From positions 1 through 64,000 of the forward strand of contig NZ_JABFMP010000027.1 of the NCBI RefSeq assembly GCF_013359595.1: 64,000 nt of DNA, given 5' to 3'. Source of the stretch: Pseudomonas sp. C1C7 (GTDB lineage Bacteria; Pseudomonadota; Gammaproteobacteria; Pseudomonadales; Pseudomonadaceae). Position numbers and translations under genes: made by a program. Of the stretch, positions 1 to 8,004 are shown one piece after another (the first letter of the stretch is position 1; each line of letters begins with the position of its first letter). The notes below the pieces were generated by a model. The model searched no databases and had not been told where the DNA came from. It saw only the letters and a program-made list of their open reading frames with translations.

Positions 1-57
1 TTTCGACTGCGCCGGAAGTGGGGCGAATTATAGAGATCTGAAATCTGCCGTCAACCA

Positions 58-681
58 TTAATTACGCTTTTCTGGCAGAAATGCCTTTTTAGGCACTAAA
101 CGAGGGATTCGCCGCGCTACAGGTGGTAGCCGCAGCACTAATAATAAGGCGCCAATAGCTGCGTAGATTGACCACTCTTTCAAATCGGCCCGCACAATCC
201 AAAGCATGTGCAACAGCCCAAGCCCCAGAACCACATAGACCAGGCGATGAAGCTTCTTCCAGCGCGCCCCCAAACGTCGCTGGCTGTATCGATTGGAAGT
301 CACTGCGAGCGCCAACAAACACAGAAGCCCCAACACGCCGACAATAATGTAGGGACGCTTGCGCAGCTCAACGCCCAGCTGCGACCAGTCGAATCCAAGG
401 ATAAATGCGAGATAAGCACTCAGATGCAGGACCACATAGGCAAAACACCACAACCCCAACTGACGCCGGACAGATATCCACCCTGCCCAGCCGCTCAACT
501 TCTGCAGTGGCGTCATGCTTAATGTAATAAGCAACAAAACAAGCGTTCCCAGCCCCAACCGATCAACCAGTACCTTGCCAGGGTCCGGACCCAATGCATC
601 CCCCCAAGCCTGATACAGCCAAAGCAGTGGCCACACCAATGCAGCCGCGAAAACGCCCACGCGCCAGAGCGGATATCGCAT
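58..681 (-). CDS. msrQ: MsrQ, heme membrane subunit of the periplasmic methionine sulfoxide reductase
   Basis: This 207-residue protein is the cytochrome b-type membrane partner that passes quinol-derived electrons to MsrP for repair of oxidised methionines in periplasmic proteins. It has about five or six hydrophobic segments typical of the ferric reductase-like/YedZ family. Conserved histidines lie in the helices (for example in YVVLHLSAY and WKKLHRLVYV) and are expected heme ligands. It sits directly downstream of msrP on the same strand, sharing one base at the msrP stop/msrQ start (TGATG), so the two are translationally coupled. Length is normal for the family. The function is inferred from family and context; confidence is high. 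Confidence 0.93.
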   Translation of the reverse strand: MRYPLWRVGVFAAALVWPLLWLYQAWGDALGPDPGKVLVDRLGLGTLVLLLITLSMTPLQKLSGWAGWISVRRQLGLWCFAYVVLHLSAYLAFILGFDWSQLGVELRKRPYIIVGVLGLLCLLALAVTSNRYSQRRLGARWKKLHRLVYVVLGLGLLHMLWIVRADLKEWSIYAAIGALLLVLRLPPVARRIPRLVPKKAFLPEKRN

Positions 682-1694
682 CAGTAGTTCTTCCGCAGAT
701 CGAGCCCTGCATATAAAGAAGCAACTTCATCCGCATAGCCGTTGAACATTTGCGTATCACGCACGTTCGGCTTGAACAGGCCACTTGGAAGGCGACGCTC
801 GCGGGCCTGCGTCCAGCGTGGATGATCGACCGTCGGGTTCACATTCGCGTAGAAGCCATACTCGTCCGAAGCAATGCTCTGCCACGTGGTTTTAGGCTGC
901 TCACTGACCAGACTGATACGAACGATGGATTTGATGCTTTTAAAACCGTATTTCCACGGCACAACCAAGCGCAGCGGCGCACCGTTCTGATTCGGCAACT
1001 CCCGCCCGTACATACCCACTGCCAGGATCGCCAACGGGTTCATCGCCTCGTCCAGTCGTAATCCTTCTACATACGGCCAGTCGATCAAGGCAAAGCCGGA
1101 ACGCTGACCCGGCATACTCTTGGGATCCTGCAAGGTTTCGAAGCGAATGTACTTGGCGCCGGAGGCGGGCTCAACCTGCTTGAGCAACGCCGATATAGGG
1201 AAACCTATCCACGGGATGACCATCGACCAGGCCTCGACACAGCGCAGGCGATAGATGCGTTCCTCCAGCTGATAAGGCTTCATGAAGTCTTCCAGGGCAT
1301 ACCGCCCCGGCTTACCCACCTCACCGTCGATAACCACCGTCCAGGGTTCGGTCTTCAGCGACCCGGCATTGGCAGCCGGGTCGCCCTTGTCGGCACCGAA
1401 CTCGTAGAAGTTGTTGTAGTGGGTCGCATCCTTGAAGGGCGTGATCGCTTCGTCGCGAACATTGACCGCACCCCATTTGGTCGAGGGAAGCTTTTCGCTG
1501 AACCACGACGGCGCCTTGCCAGGCTCCACATCCGCGTAACGTGCAGAATCTTCGGCAACAGCCCACCGAGGCAGTCCGCCAACGGCCAAACCACCAACGG
1601 CTGCGCTCAATAAATGGCGCCTGGAAAGATAGAAAGATTCAGGCGTGACATCCGACTCATGGCAGTCGGACGCTTTGGGGACTTTGATCAGCAT
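681..1694 (-). CDS. msrP: MsrP, molybdopterin catalytic subunit of periplasmic methionine sulfoxide reductase
   Basis: A 337-residue periplasmic molybdoenzyme that reduces protein-bound methionine sulfoxide. The N-terminus carries a twin-arginine signal (SRRHLLSAAVGG, arginines at 25-26), so it should be exported folded through Tat. The sulfite oxidase-type core follows; Cys152 in RLRCVEAWSMVIPW is the expected molybdenum ligand. Family-typical segments such as GVNVRDE-like and NGAPLRLVVPWKYGFKSIK are present. It is the first gene of the msrPQ pair and is full length. Regulation (in other bacteria by hypochlorite-responsive systems) cannot be read from this sequence. Confidence 0.94.
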   Translation of the reverse strand: MLIKVPKASDCHESDVTPESFYLSRRHLLSAAVGGLAVGGLPRWAVAEDSARYADVEPGKAPSWFSEKLPSTKWGAVNVRDEAITPFKDATHYNNFYEFGADKGDPAANAGSLKTEPWTVVIDGEVGKPGRYALEDFMKPYQLEERIYRLRCVEAWSMVIPWIGFPISALLKQVEPASGAKYIRFETLQDPKSMPGQRSGFALIDWPYVEGLRLDEAMNPLAILAVGMYGRELPNQNGAPLRLVVPWKYGFKSIKSIVRISLVSEQPKTTWQSIASDEYGFYANVNPTVDHPRWTQARERRLPSGLFKPNVRDTQMFNGYADEVASLYAGLDLRKNY

Positions 1695-1756
1695 GGCTAC
1701 TCCGCAGCATTAGAACAGACGCACCAACAGACTGCGGAGTATGAGGGAAAACTACA

Positions 1757-2614
1757 TCACTCGACGCTTTTGCGCCGACGAAGATGTAACAGATACTGCA
1801 CCGGACCCGATGCGGCGTAGGCAAGGAAAACCAGCAGCAGAATGCGCGGCGGATCACTGAACACCACCGCGAACACCAGCACCACGGCAAGGATCGCCAC
1901 GAATGGCACACGGCCCTTCAGGTCCAGCTCCTTGAAGCTGTTGTACTTGATGTTACTGACCATCAGCATACCCGCGGCCGCGACCAGCAGAGCCACCAGG
2001 AACGACATCTTGGATCCTTGAATGCCGTAATCGCTGAACGCCCAGACGATACCTGCGACAACGCCAGCGGCTGCCGGGCTCGCCAGACCAATGAAGTAAC
2101 GTTTGTCAGCCGTACCGACCTGGGTATTGAAGCGCGCCAGGCGCAACGCCGCGCCAGCCACATAAATGAAGGCGACCATCCAGCCGACCTTGCCCATATC
2201 ACCCAGGGCCCAGCCAAACGCCAACAACGCTGGCGCCACACCAAAGGCGACCATATCCGAGAGCGAGTCGTACTCGGCACCAAACGCACTCTGGGTATTG
2301 GTCATGCGGGCAACGCGGCCGTCGAGACCATCGAGCACCATGGCGACAAAGATGGCGATGGCGGCGAAGGCAAAATACTTGCTCGCACCAATCGAATCAC
2401 CCGCGCTCAAGGCACTTTGGGCACTCATGGAGCTGATGATGGAGTAGAACCCTGCGAACAGGTTCGCAGTGGTGAAAAGATTCGGCAGAAGATAGATACC
2501 ACGATGCCGGACTTTACGGCCTTCAGCATCATGCCCTTCCTCGACATGTTCATCGATGGGCAGCAGGCTTTCGGCGTCAGAGACCTTGCCTGGCTCTTCG
2601 GGACGTTCGCTCAT
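1757..2614 (-). CDS. pssA: CDP-diacylglycerol-serine O-phosphatidyltransferase
   Basis: This enzyme transfers a phosphatidyl group from CDP-diacylglycerol to serine, the committed step toward phosphatidylethanolamine. The CDP-alcohol phosphotransferase signature D-G-x2-A-R-x8-G-x3-D-x3-D is complete within VLDGLDGRVAR and GAEYDSLSD, and several membrane segments follow. The reading frame is open for 33 codons upstream, but I place the start at the ATG at 2614 (MSERPEEPGK). It has an AAGG sequence about ten bases upstream and gives 285 residues; the extra upstream residues look untranslated and approach the ilvC terminator. It lies downstream of ilvC on the same strand but behind that terminator. 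Confidence 0.9.
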   Translation of the reverse strand: MSERPEEPGKVSDAESLLPIDEHVEEGHDAEGRKVRHRGIYLLPNLFTTANLFAGFYSIISSMSAQSALSAGDSIGASKYFAFAAIAIFVAMVLDGLDGRVARMTNTQSAFGAEYDSLSDMVAFGVAPALLAFGWALGDMGKVGWMVAFIYVAGAALRLARFNTQVGTADKRYFIGLASPAAAGVVAGIVWAFSDYGIQGSKMSFLVALLVAAAGMLMVSNIKYNSFKELDLKGRVPFVAILAVVLVFAVVFSDPPRILLLVFLAYAASGPVQYLLHLRRRKSVE

Positions 2615-2715
2615 GAACAATACCTTGCAACGGGGTGGAAAGTTTCGACAAGTGCCTGCGACGCCAGTTCGCCTCGCAAACGATGCAGCTTTATACCAGA
2701 ACCGACCATCCAAAC

Positions 2716-2743
2716 GAAAAAACGCGGCCTAAGCCGCGTTTTT
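2716..2743 (-). terminator. Intrinsic terminator after ilvC
   Basis: A GC-rich stem (ACGCGGC / GCCGCGT, loop CTAA) is flanked by A-runs on one side and T-runs on the other, so it could end transcription in either direction. It lies 17 bases past the ilvC stop and before the pssA start, which separates the ilv operon from pssA. Confidence 0.85.
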
Positions 2744-2759
2744 CGTACAAGCGTCAGAC

Positions 2760-3776
2760 TTAGTTTTTGGCTTTGTCGACGATCTTGTTGGCGCTGATCC
2801 ACGGCATCATGGAGCGCAGTTGCTCACCGATGATTTCGATACCGTGAGCAGCGTTGTTACGACGCTTGGCGGTCATCGAAGGATAGCCGGTAGCACCTTC
2901 GCTGATGAACATCTTGGCGTATTCGCCATCCTGAATACGTTTCAGGGCGTTGCGCATGGCCTGACGGGATTCGGCGTTGATCACTTCCGGACCAGTCACG
3001 TACTCGCCGTATTCAGCGTTGTTGGAGATCGAGTAGTTCATGTTGGCGATACCGCCTTCGTACATGAGGTCAACGATCAACTTCAGTTCGTGCAGGCATT
3101 CGAAGTAGGCCATTTCCGGCGCGTAGCCAGCTTCAACCAGCGTTTCGAAACCGGCCTTGACCAGCTCGACGGTACCGCCGCACAGAACGGCTTGTTCGCC
3201 GAACAGGTCGGTTTCAGTCTCGTCCTTGAAGGTGGTTTCGATGATGCCGGTACGACCGCCGCCCACGCCAGCTGCGTAGGACAGAGCTACGTTCTTGGCG
3301 TTGCCGGAAGCGTCCTGGTAGATCGCGATCAGGTCAGGGATACCGCCGCCTTTGACGAACTCGGAACGTACGGTGTGACCTGGAGCCTTCGGCGCGATCA
3401 TGATCACGTCGAGGTCAGCGCGCGGCACAACCTGGTTGTAGTGGATCGAGAAGCCGTGGGAGAAGGCCAGGGTGGCGCCTTTCTTGATGTTCGGCTGGAT
3501 TTCGTCGCGGTACAGCGCGCCCTGGAATTCGTCCGGGGTCAGGATCATGACCAGGTCGGCAGCAGCAACAGCGGTAGCCACGTCAGCCACTTTCAGGCCA
3601 TGGGCTTCGGCTTTGGCAACAGTGGCCGAACCTTTACGCAGACCAACGGTAACGTCGACACCGGAGTCTTTCAGGTTGCACGCTTGAGCGTGGCCCTGGG
3701 AACCGTAACCGATGATGGCAACTTTCTTGCCCTGGATGATCGACAGGTCGCAGTCTTTATCGTAGAAAACTTTCAT
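2760..3776 (-). CDS. ilvC: Ketol-acid reductoisomerase (acetohydroxy acid isomeroreductase)
   Basis: A class I 338-residue enzyme that isomerises and reduces acetolactate or acetohydroxybutyrate with NADPH in valine, leucine and isoleucine synthesis. The N-terminal Rossmann domain has GYGSQG at residues 23-28. The C-terminal knotted helical domain begins near FKDETETDLFGEQ, which carries the Mg-binding acidic residues. It is the last gene of an ilvI-ilvN-ilvC run, 47 bases after ilvN, and ends at a strong terminator. Length and sequence are fully typical. Confidence 0.98.
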   Translation of the reverse strand: MKVFYDKDCDLSIIQGKKVAIIGYGSQGHAQACNLKDSGVDVTVGLRKGSATVAKAEAHGLKVADVATAVAAADLVMILTPDEFQGALYRDEIQPNIKKGATLAFSHGFSIHYNQVVPRADLDVIMIAPKAPGHTVRSEFVKGGGIPDLIAIYQDASGNAKNVALSYAAGVGGGRTGIIETTFKDETETDLFGEQAVLCGGTVELVKAGFETLVEAGYAPEMAYFECLHELKLIVDLMYEGGIANMNYSISNNAEYGEYVTGPEVINAESRQAMRNALKRIQDGEYAKMFISEGATGYPSMTAKRRNNAAHGIEIIGEQLRSMMPWISANKIVDKAKN

Positions 3777-3823
3777 GAATTTCCCCTATATATCCAGGCC
3801 GTTCAGGCCATTCGCTAATTTGG

Positions 3824-4315
3824 TTAGATGCTGAGTACTTTGTCGCCGCGAGCAATGCCGGTTACGCCGCTGCGGACGGTTTCCAGAATCGAGGCGGTGC
3901 CGATGGACTGAATGAAGCTGTCGAGCTTGTCGCTGGTACCGGTCAATTGAACGGTATACACGCTGGCGCTGACGTCGACGATCTGTCCACGGTAAATATC
4001 GGTGGTTCGTTTGATCTCGGCGCGCTGGGCACCGGTGGCCTTGACCTTGACCAGCATCAGTTCGCGCTCGATATGAGCACTTTCCGACAAGTCGACCAAT
4101 TTGACCACTTCGATCAGTTTGTTCAGGTTCTTGGTGATCTGCTCGATGATCTCATCGTGACCAACGGTGGTCAGCGTCAGACGCGACAGGGTCGGGTCTT
4201 CGGTTGGGGCCACGGTCAGGCTTTCGATGTTGTAGTTGCGCTGCGAGAACAGGCCGACTACGCGAGACAAAGCGCCGGGTTCGTTTTCCAGAAGCAAGGA
4301 AATAATGTGACGCAT
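3824..4315 (-). CDS. ilvN: Acetolactate synthase small (regulatory) subunit
   Basis: This is the regulatory subunit of acetohydroxyacid synthase, giving valine feedback control and stimulating the catalytic subunit. It has an N-terminal ACT domain (MRHIISLLLENEPGALSRV) and a second conserved C-terminal ALS_ss domain. The open frame extends ten codons further upstream into ilvI. The ATG at 4315 gives the standard 163 residues and sits two bases after the ilvI stop, so that start is preferred. The pair is clearly cotranscribed. In Pseudomonas this gene is also named ilvH. Confidence 0.96.
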   Translation of the reverse strand: MRHIISLLLENEPGALSRVVGLFSQRNYNIESLTVAPTEDPTLSRLTLTTVGHDEIIEQITKNLNKLIEVVKLVDLSESAHIERELMLVKVKATGAQRAEIKRTTDIYRGQIVDVSASVYTVQLTGTSDKLDSFIQSIGTASILETVRSGVTGIARGDKVLSI

Positions 4316-4317
4316 GA

Positions 4318-6051
4318 TTAGGTACGCTCCGTCTTGCTCAGCCACATATCGCGCATGGAGCCGTCTTTGATCTGCATCGGATAGACGTGCTCGTTGGCAT
4401 CGACCTGGATATCGAGGAATACCAGGCGATCCTTCATGGCGAATGCTTTTTCCATCATCGGCTTCAGATCCTTCAAGTCGGTGATGCGCATACCCACGTG
4501 ACCATAGGCCTCGGCCAATTTGACGAAGTCAGGCAGCGATTCCATATAGGAATGCGAGTGACGCGCGCCGTAGCTCATGTCCTGCCACTGACGAACCATG
4601 CCCAATACACCGTTGTTGAGCAGAATGATCTTCAACGGCAAGTCGTGTTGCAGGCAGGTCGACAGTTCCTGGATGTTCATCTGGATGCTGCCTTCACCGG
4701 TCACGCAGGCGACGTCGGCATCCGGGAAGCTCATCTTCACGCCCATGGCCGCCGGCAAGCCGAAGCCCATGGTGCCCAGGCCACCGGAGTTGATCCAGCG
4801 GTTCGGCTTGTTGAAGCGGTAGTACTGCGCGGCATACATCTGGTGCTGACCTACGTCGGAGGACACATAGGCATCGCCATGGGTCACTTCGCAGAGAGTC
4901 TCGATCACGGTCTGAGGCTTGATGATGCTGCCGTCGCCCTTGTTGTAAGGGAACATGTCGCGATCACCGCGCCACTCTTCGATCTGCTTCCACCAGTTGG
5001 CAACCGATTCCTTGCCAGGAACTTCACCGATCTCCTTGAAGGTAGCGACCATTTCGGTCAATACGCTTTCCACCGGACCCACGATCGGCACGTCGGCCTT
5101 GATGGTCTTGGAGATGGATGCCGGGTCGATGTCGATGTGAATGATCTTGGCGTTCGGGCAGAACTTCGACGGACCGTTGATAACGCGGTCATCGAAACGT
5201 GCACCGGCTGCCAGGATCACATCGGCGTTGTGCATGGCCAGGTTGGCGGTGTAGCTGCCGTGCATGCCGAGCATGCCGAGGAACTGGCGGTCAGTGCCCG
5301 GATAGGCGCCAAGACCCATCAGAGTGTTGGTAACCGGTGCATTGAGCAACTGAGCCAGTTCGGTCAACGGTGCGGAACCGTTGCCCATGATCACGCCGCC
5401 GCCGGCGTAGATGATCGGACGTTTGGCCGCCAGCAGCATTTCCACGGCTTTGCGGATCTGGCCGGAGTGGCCACGGACCGCCGGGCTGTAGGAACGCAGC
5501 TTGGCTTTTTTCGGGAAAATGTATTCGAACTTCTCGGCCGGGTTGGTCATGTCTTTCGGGATATCGACAACGACCGGACCTGGACGACCGGATTGAGCCA
5601 GATAGAAGGCTTTCTTCATGACTTCCGGGATTTCCGACGGATGCTTGATCATGAAGCTGTGTTTCACGATCGGCCGGGAGATACCGATCATGTCGGTTTC
5701 CTGGAATGCATCGGTGCCGACCATGGTGCTCGGCACCTGGGCGGTCAGAATCACCATCGGAATGGAGTCCATGTACGCAGTGGCGATACCGGTAATGACG
5801 TTGGTTGCGCCGGGACCGGAGGTCACCAGTACAACGCCGGCCTTGCCGGTGGCACGCGCATAGCCGTCAGCCATGTGAGTGGCTGCCTGCTCATGACGGA
5901 CGAGAATATGTTGAACGGATTGTTCTTTGAACAGTGCATCGTAGATATGCAATGCGGCACCACCCGGGTACCCATAGATATACTTGACGCCTTCGTCACG
6001 CAAGAAGCGGACGATCATTTCACCGCCAGATAAAAGCTCCACGTTGTCCAC
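4318..6051 (-). CDS. ilvI: Acetolactate synthase large (catalytic) subunit, biosynthetic type
   Basis: This is the thiamine diphosphate enzyme that condenses pyruvate with pyruvate or 2-oxobutyrate, the first common step of branched-chain amino acid synthesis. The 577 residues contain the N-terminal TPP half (GYPGGAALHIYDALF with the catalytic Glu region RHEQAATHMADGYAR), the central domain, and the C-terminal TPP-binding half (GTMGFGLPAAMG followed by GEGSIQMNIQEL and LLNNGVLGMV). It is the first gene of the ilvI-ilvN-ilvC operon and is preceded by a roughly 250-base leader. The paralogue names ilvB, ilvG and ilvI cannot be separated by sequence alone; the placement beside ilvN/H favours ilvI. 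Confidence 0.96.
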   Translation of the reverse strand: MDNVELLSGGEMIVRFLRDEGVKYIYGYPGGAALHIYDALFKEQSVQHILVRHEQAATHMADGYARATGKAGVVLVTSGPGATNVITGIATAYMDSIPMVILTAQVPSTMVGTDAFQETDMIGISRPIVKHSFMIKHPSEIPEVMKKAFYLAQSGRPGPVVVDIPKDMTNPAEKFEYIFPKKAKLRSYSPAVRGHSGQIRKAVEMLLAAKRPIIYAGGGVIMGNGSAPLTELAQLLNAPVTNTLMGLGAYPGTDRQFLGMLGMHGSYTANLAMHNADVILAAGARFDDRVINGPSKFCPNAKIIHIDIDPASISKTIKADVPIVGPVESVLTEMVATFKEIGEVPGKESVANWWKQIEEWRGDRDMFPYNKGDGSIIKPQTVIETLCEVTHGDAYVSSDVGQHQMYAAQYYRFNKPNRWINSGGLGTMGFGLPAAMGVKMSFPDADVACVTGEGSIQMNIQELSTCLQHDLPLKIILLNNGVLGMVRQWQDMSYGARHSHSYMESLPDFVKLAEAYGHVGMRITDLKDLKPMMEKAFAMKDRLVFLDIQVDANEHVYPMQIKDGSMRDMWLSKTERT

Positions 6052-6442
6052 CTCTAAAACGCCAGAATACCGCCCACGGGAAATGGGACGGGTCTTAATA
6101 GGTTTACTTCTCAGCAGAGCATGAGCGACGGTGGTCGCCGACTACGTCAGCACTGACTGAGCAAGTATTGGGATCGTCCCAAGTGTTGCGGGCCTCTCCC
6201 ACCCAGCGCGAGGTAACGCGTTGCGGGTGTAGCAGGTCGGCGCGGATGTGCGCCTCATGTTCTACCGAGCGGGTCTGCTTCTGGCAGTCCCTCTACAGCG
6301 GACTTTGGATTCTTCTGTTTCGTCCCCTGCAAGTCAAGTCGTGTCTGTGCTTTATTGAAGTAAGCGCATGAGAAAGCAAGAAAAAACCGCGAAACCGCAA
6401 GTGTGTTAACTTCAATTGCGCATCCGGATATAAGGAAATGAC
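6052..6442 (-). promoter_or_regulatory. Structured leader and promoter region of ilvI, divergent from the DUF4124 gene
   Basis: This 391-base gap contains a likely sigma-70 promoter for ilvI on the minus strand: TTGACT at 6337-6332 and AAGAAT at 6314-6309, 17 bases apart, placing the start near 6302. The transcript would have a leader of about 250 bases. It contains several hairpins, including the perfect TTGGGA-CGA-TCCCAA near 6168-6182 and GCGAC-CACC-GTCGC near 6125-6138. A 38-codon open frame at 6258-6142 ends with many Ile, Leu, Val and Thr codons. This layout resembles an attenuation leader, although I see no U-run after the last hairpin. Confidence 0.5.
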
Positions 6443-6865
6443 ATGCGAGCGCTCTTCCTGACCGCCAGTCTGCTGATTTGCACCAGCCCTTTGAGCATTG
6501 CCGCGCCGATTTACAAGTGGGTCGATGCTCAGGGCGTTACCCATTTCGATGCCCAGCCACCCCAGGGCCAGCCATCAACCGTTGTCTCGACGCCCTCCCA
6601 ACCTGTCCCGCCTCCCCCTCCGAGCAAGAGCGGCGCAGCGATAGGCGATCAACAGGCCATAGACAAGGATGTGAAAAGGCAAGTGGCCGAGCAGCAGGCG
6701 GAGCTGAAGGTGTTTTGCGATCAGGCACGAACGAACCTGGCGCAGTTGCAGAACAACCCGCGGCTCAGAGAGGAAGTGGATGGACAGTTGCGTCGCCTGG
6801 ACGACGCTCAACGGCAGGAACGCCTGAGTGAAACGCAGAAGCAGATCGCAGATAACTGCCAATAG
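6443..6865 (+). CDS. DUF4124 domain-containing exported protein
   Basis: A 140-residue protein with a signal peptide (residues 1-20, ending SIAA) followed by the DUF4124 motif PIYKWVDAQGVTHFDAQPPQG. This short domain is common in proteobacterial envelope proteins and its function is unknown. A proline-rich linker (PVPPPPPSKSG) and a charged, probably coiled-coil, C-terminus rich in Gln, Arg and Glu complete it. AAGGA lies shortly before the ATG. It is transcribed divergently from ilvI and faces the yqcC group. No specific role can be assigned. Confidence 0.85.
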   Translation: MRALFLTASLLICTSPLSIAAPIYKWVDAQGVTHFDAQPPQGQPSTVVSTPSQPVPPPPPSKSGAAIGDQQAIDKDVKRQVAEQQAELKVFCDQARTNLAQLQNNPRLREEVDGQLRRLDDAQRQERLSETQKQIADNCQ

Positions 6866-6903
6866 CACCCGCAGGAGCCGAACGGCTCCCCGAGTGCTCG
6901 AGG

Positions 6904-7239
6904 TCAGCGAGAAGCGGTGATCATCTGATCGAACTCTTTGAGCAGCACTTGCAACTGCCGGTCCTTGCCCTGGACGTTGCGGGAAGCGAAGACCATTTCA
7001 GCCATCTCCTGAATCCCCGACGCATTTGGCAGAGGCAGATCCTGCTCGAGGATCGCCTTCATGCGCGGCAGGAAGATCCATTGCAGCCATTGCTCGAAGT
7101 CCAACGTGTCGACCGAAAAGGGTTCAACACTGGACAGTGCTTCTGCCGAGGGTGCGATTTCATCCCACCAGCCTTGCAGCCGCAGCTCACGCTCGATCAA
7201 CAGCAAATGATCGGCAATATCCGGAAAACGCGAATCCAT
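6904..7239 (-). CDS. YqcC family protein (DUF446)
   Basis: A soluble 111-residue all-helical protein matching the YqcC family by its tryptophan-rich pattern (ELRLQGWWDEIAPSAEAL and FEQWLQWIFLPRMKAIL). The family function is unknown; in enterobacteria the gene neighbours truC. The ATG at 7239 shares one base with the stop of the upstream TPR lipoprotein gene (TGATG), indicating coupling; a GTG one codon earlier is an alternative start. It appears to be the last gene of the mrcB-TPR-yqcC group. Confidence 0.87.
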   Translation of the reverse strand: MDSRFPDIADHLLLIERELRLQGWWDEIAPSAEALSSVEPFSVDTLDFEQWLQWIFLPRMKAILEQDLPLPNASGIQEMAEMVFASRNVQGKDRQLQVLLKEFDQMITASR

Positions 7240-7988
7240 CACGAAGTAACCTTGGCTTTCTGACGAGCCAAAGCCGCGCCCGCAGAATCACCCTGCTTTT
7301 CGCGGGCCTGGGCGATCAACTCCCACAGGCTGGCCTGAAGCGCCGGGCGACCGTTGGCGAAGGTCAGGCCGCGACGGGCGAACTGCTCGGCCTGCGGCGC
7401 ATCGCCTTGGGCCATGCGCACTTGCGCCAGGCGATAAAGCACTTGCGGCTCGCGCGGAGCGACACGCTGGGCACGCTCAAGACTGGAAGATGCACCATTG
7501 AGATCGCCGCTGGATTGCTGCTGTTGAGCCGTGGTCAATAGCGCCAGTACCGGACCGTCCAGTTGTTCGTCGGCGGACAGGCCACCGGCGCTGGCCGACG
7601 GAATCCCGCTCGGGGTCGACGGCATGCTGTAGCTGCCCTGATTGATCGGCGCCGACTGCACCGGCGATGTATCGATCGGACCCGGCGTAATTGGCCCCGA
7701 GCTGACCGGGCCAGGAGTGATCGGCGTAGTACTGATCGGAGTCGACGTCGTTGCGCCACCACCTGGCACCATGACCACAACGCCGGTATCACCCTGTGGA
7801 ATTTCCTGAACCTGAGCTTGCGCAGGGCGTTTTACCGTCGTCTGGCGATAACCGCCGTTCGCCGAAACCCGCTCGCTGTTGGAAACAGCGGTACCGGAGT
7901 CGACAACCGGAATCGAGCCACGTTGAACGGTGGAGCAACCGCTGAGCAAAGCTACGGCGGTAACCGCTGGAATCAACCACTTGTTCAC
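7239..7988 (-). CDS. TPR-containing lipoprotein next to mrcB
   Basis: A 249-residue predicted lipoprotein: the signal peptide ends in the lipobox LLSGC with Cys18. A long Thr/Pro/Ile-rich low-complexity stretch follows (for example PITPGPVSSGPITPGPI, about residues 80-120). The C-terminal third has tetratricopeptide-like helices (LERAQRVAPREPQVLYRLAQ and PQAEQFARRGLTFANGR). It begins 16 bases after the mrcB stop, so it is probably in the same operon. A role in the outer membrane near PBP1b is a natural inference from position, comparable in idea to LpoB or LpoP partners. It carries TPR helices like LpoP, the PBP1b activator of P. aeruginosa, but identity is not proven here. Confidence 0.85.
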   Translation of the reverse strand: MNKWLIPAVTAVALLSGCSTVQRGSIPVVDSGTAVSNSERVSANGGYRQTTVKRPAQAQVQEIPQGDTGVVVMVPGGGATTSTPISTTPITPGPVSSGPITPGPIDTSPVQSAPINQGSYSMPSTPSGIPSASAGGLSADEQLDGPVLALLTTAQQQQSSGDLNGASSSLERAQRVAPREPQVLYRLAQVRMAQGDAPQAEQFARRGLTFANGRPALQASLWELIAQAREKQGDSAGAALARQKAKVTS

Positions 7989-8004
7989 TTGAAACCCTCT
8001 TTGC

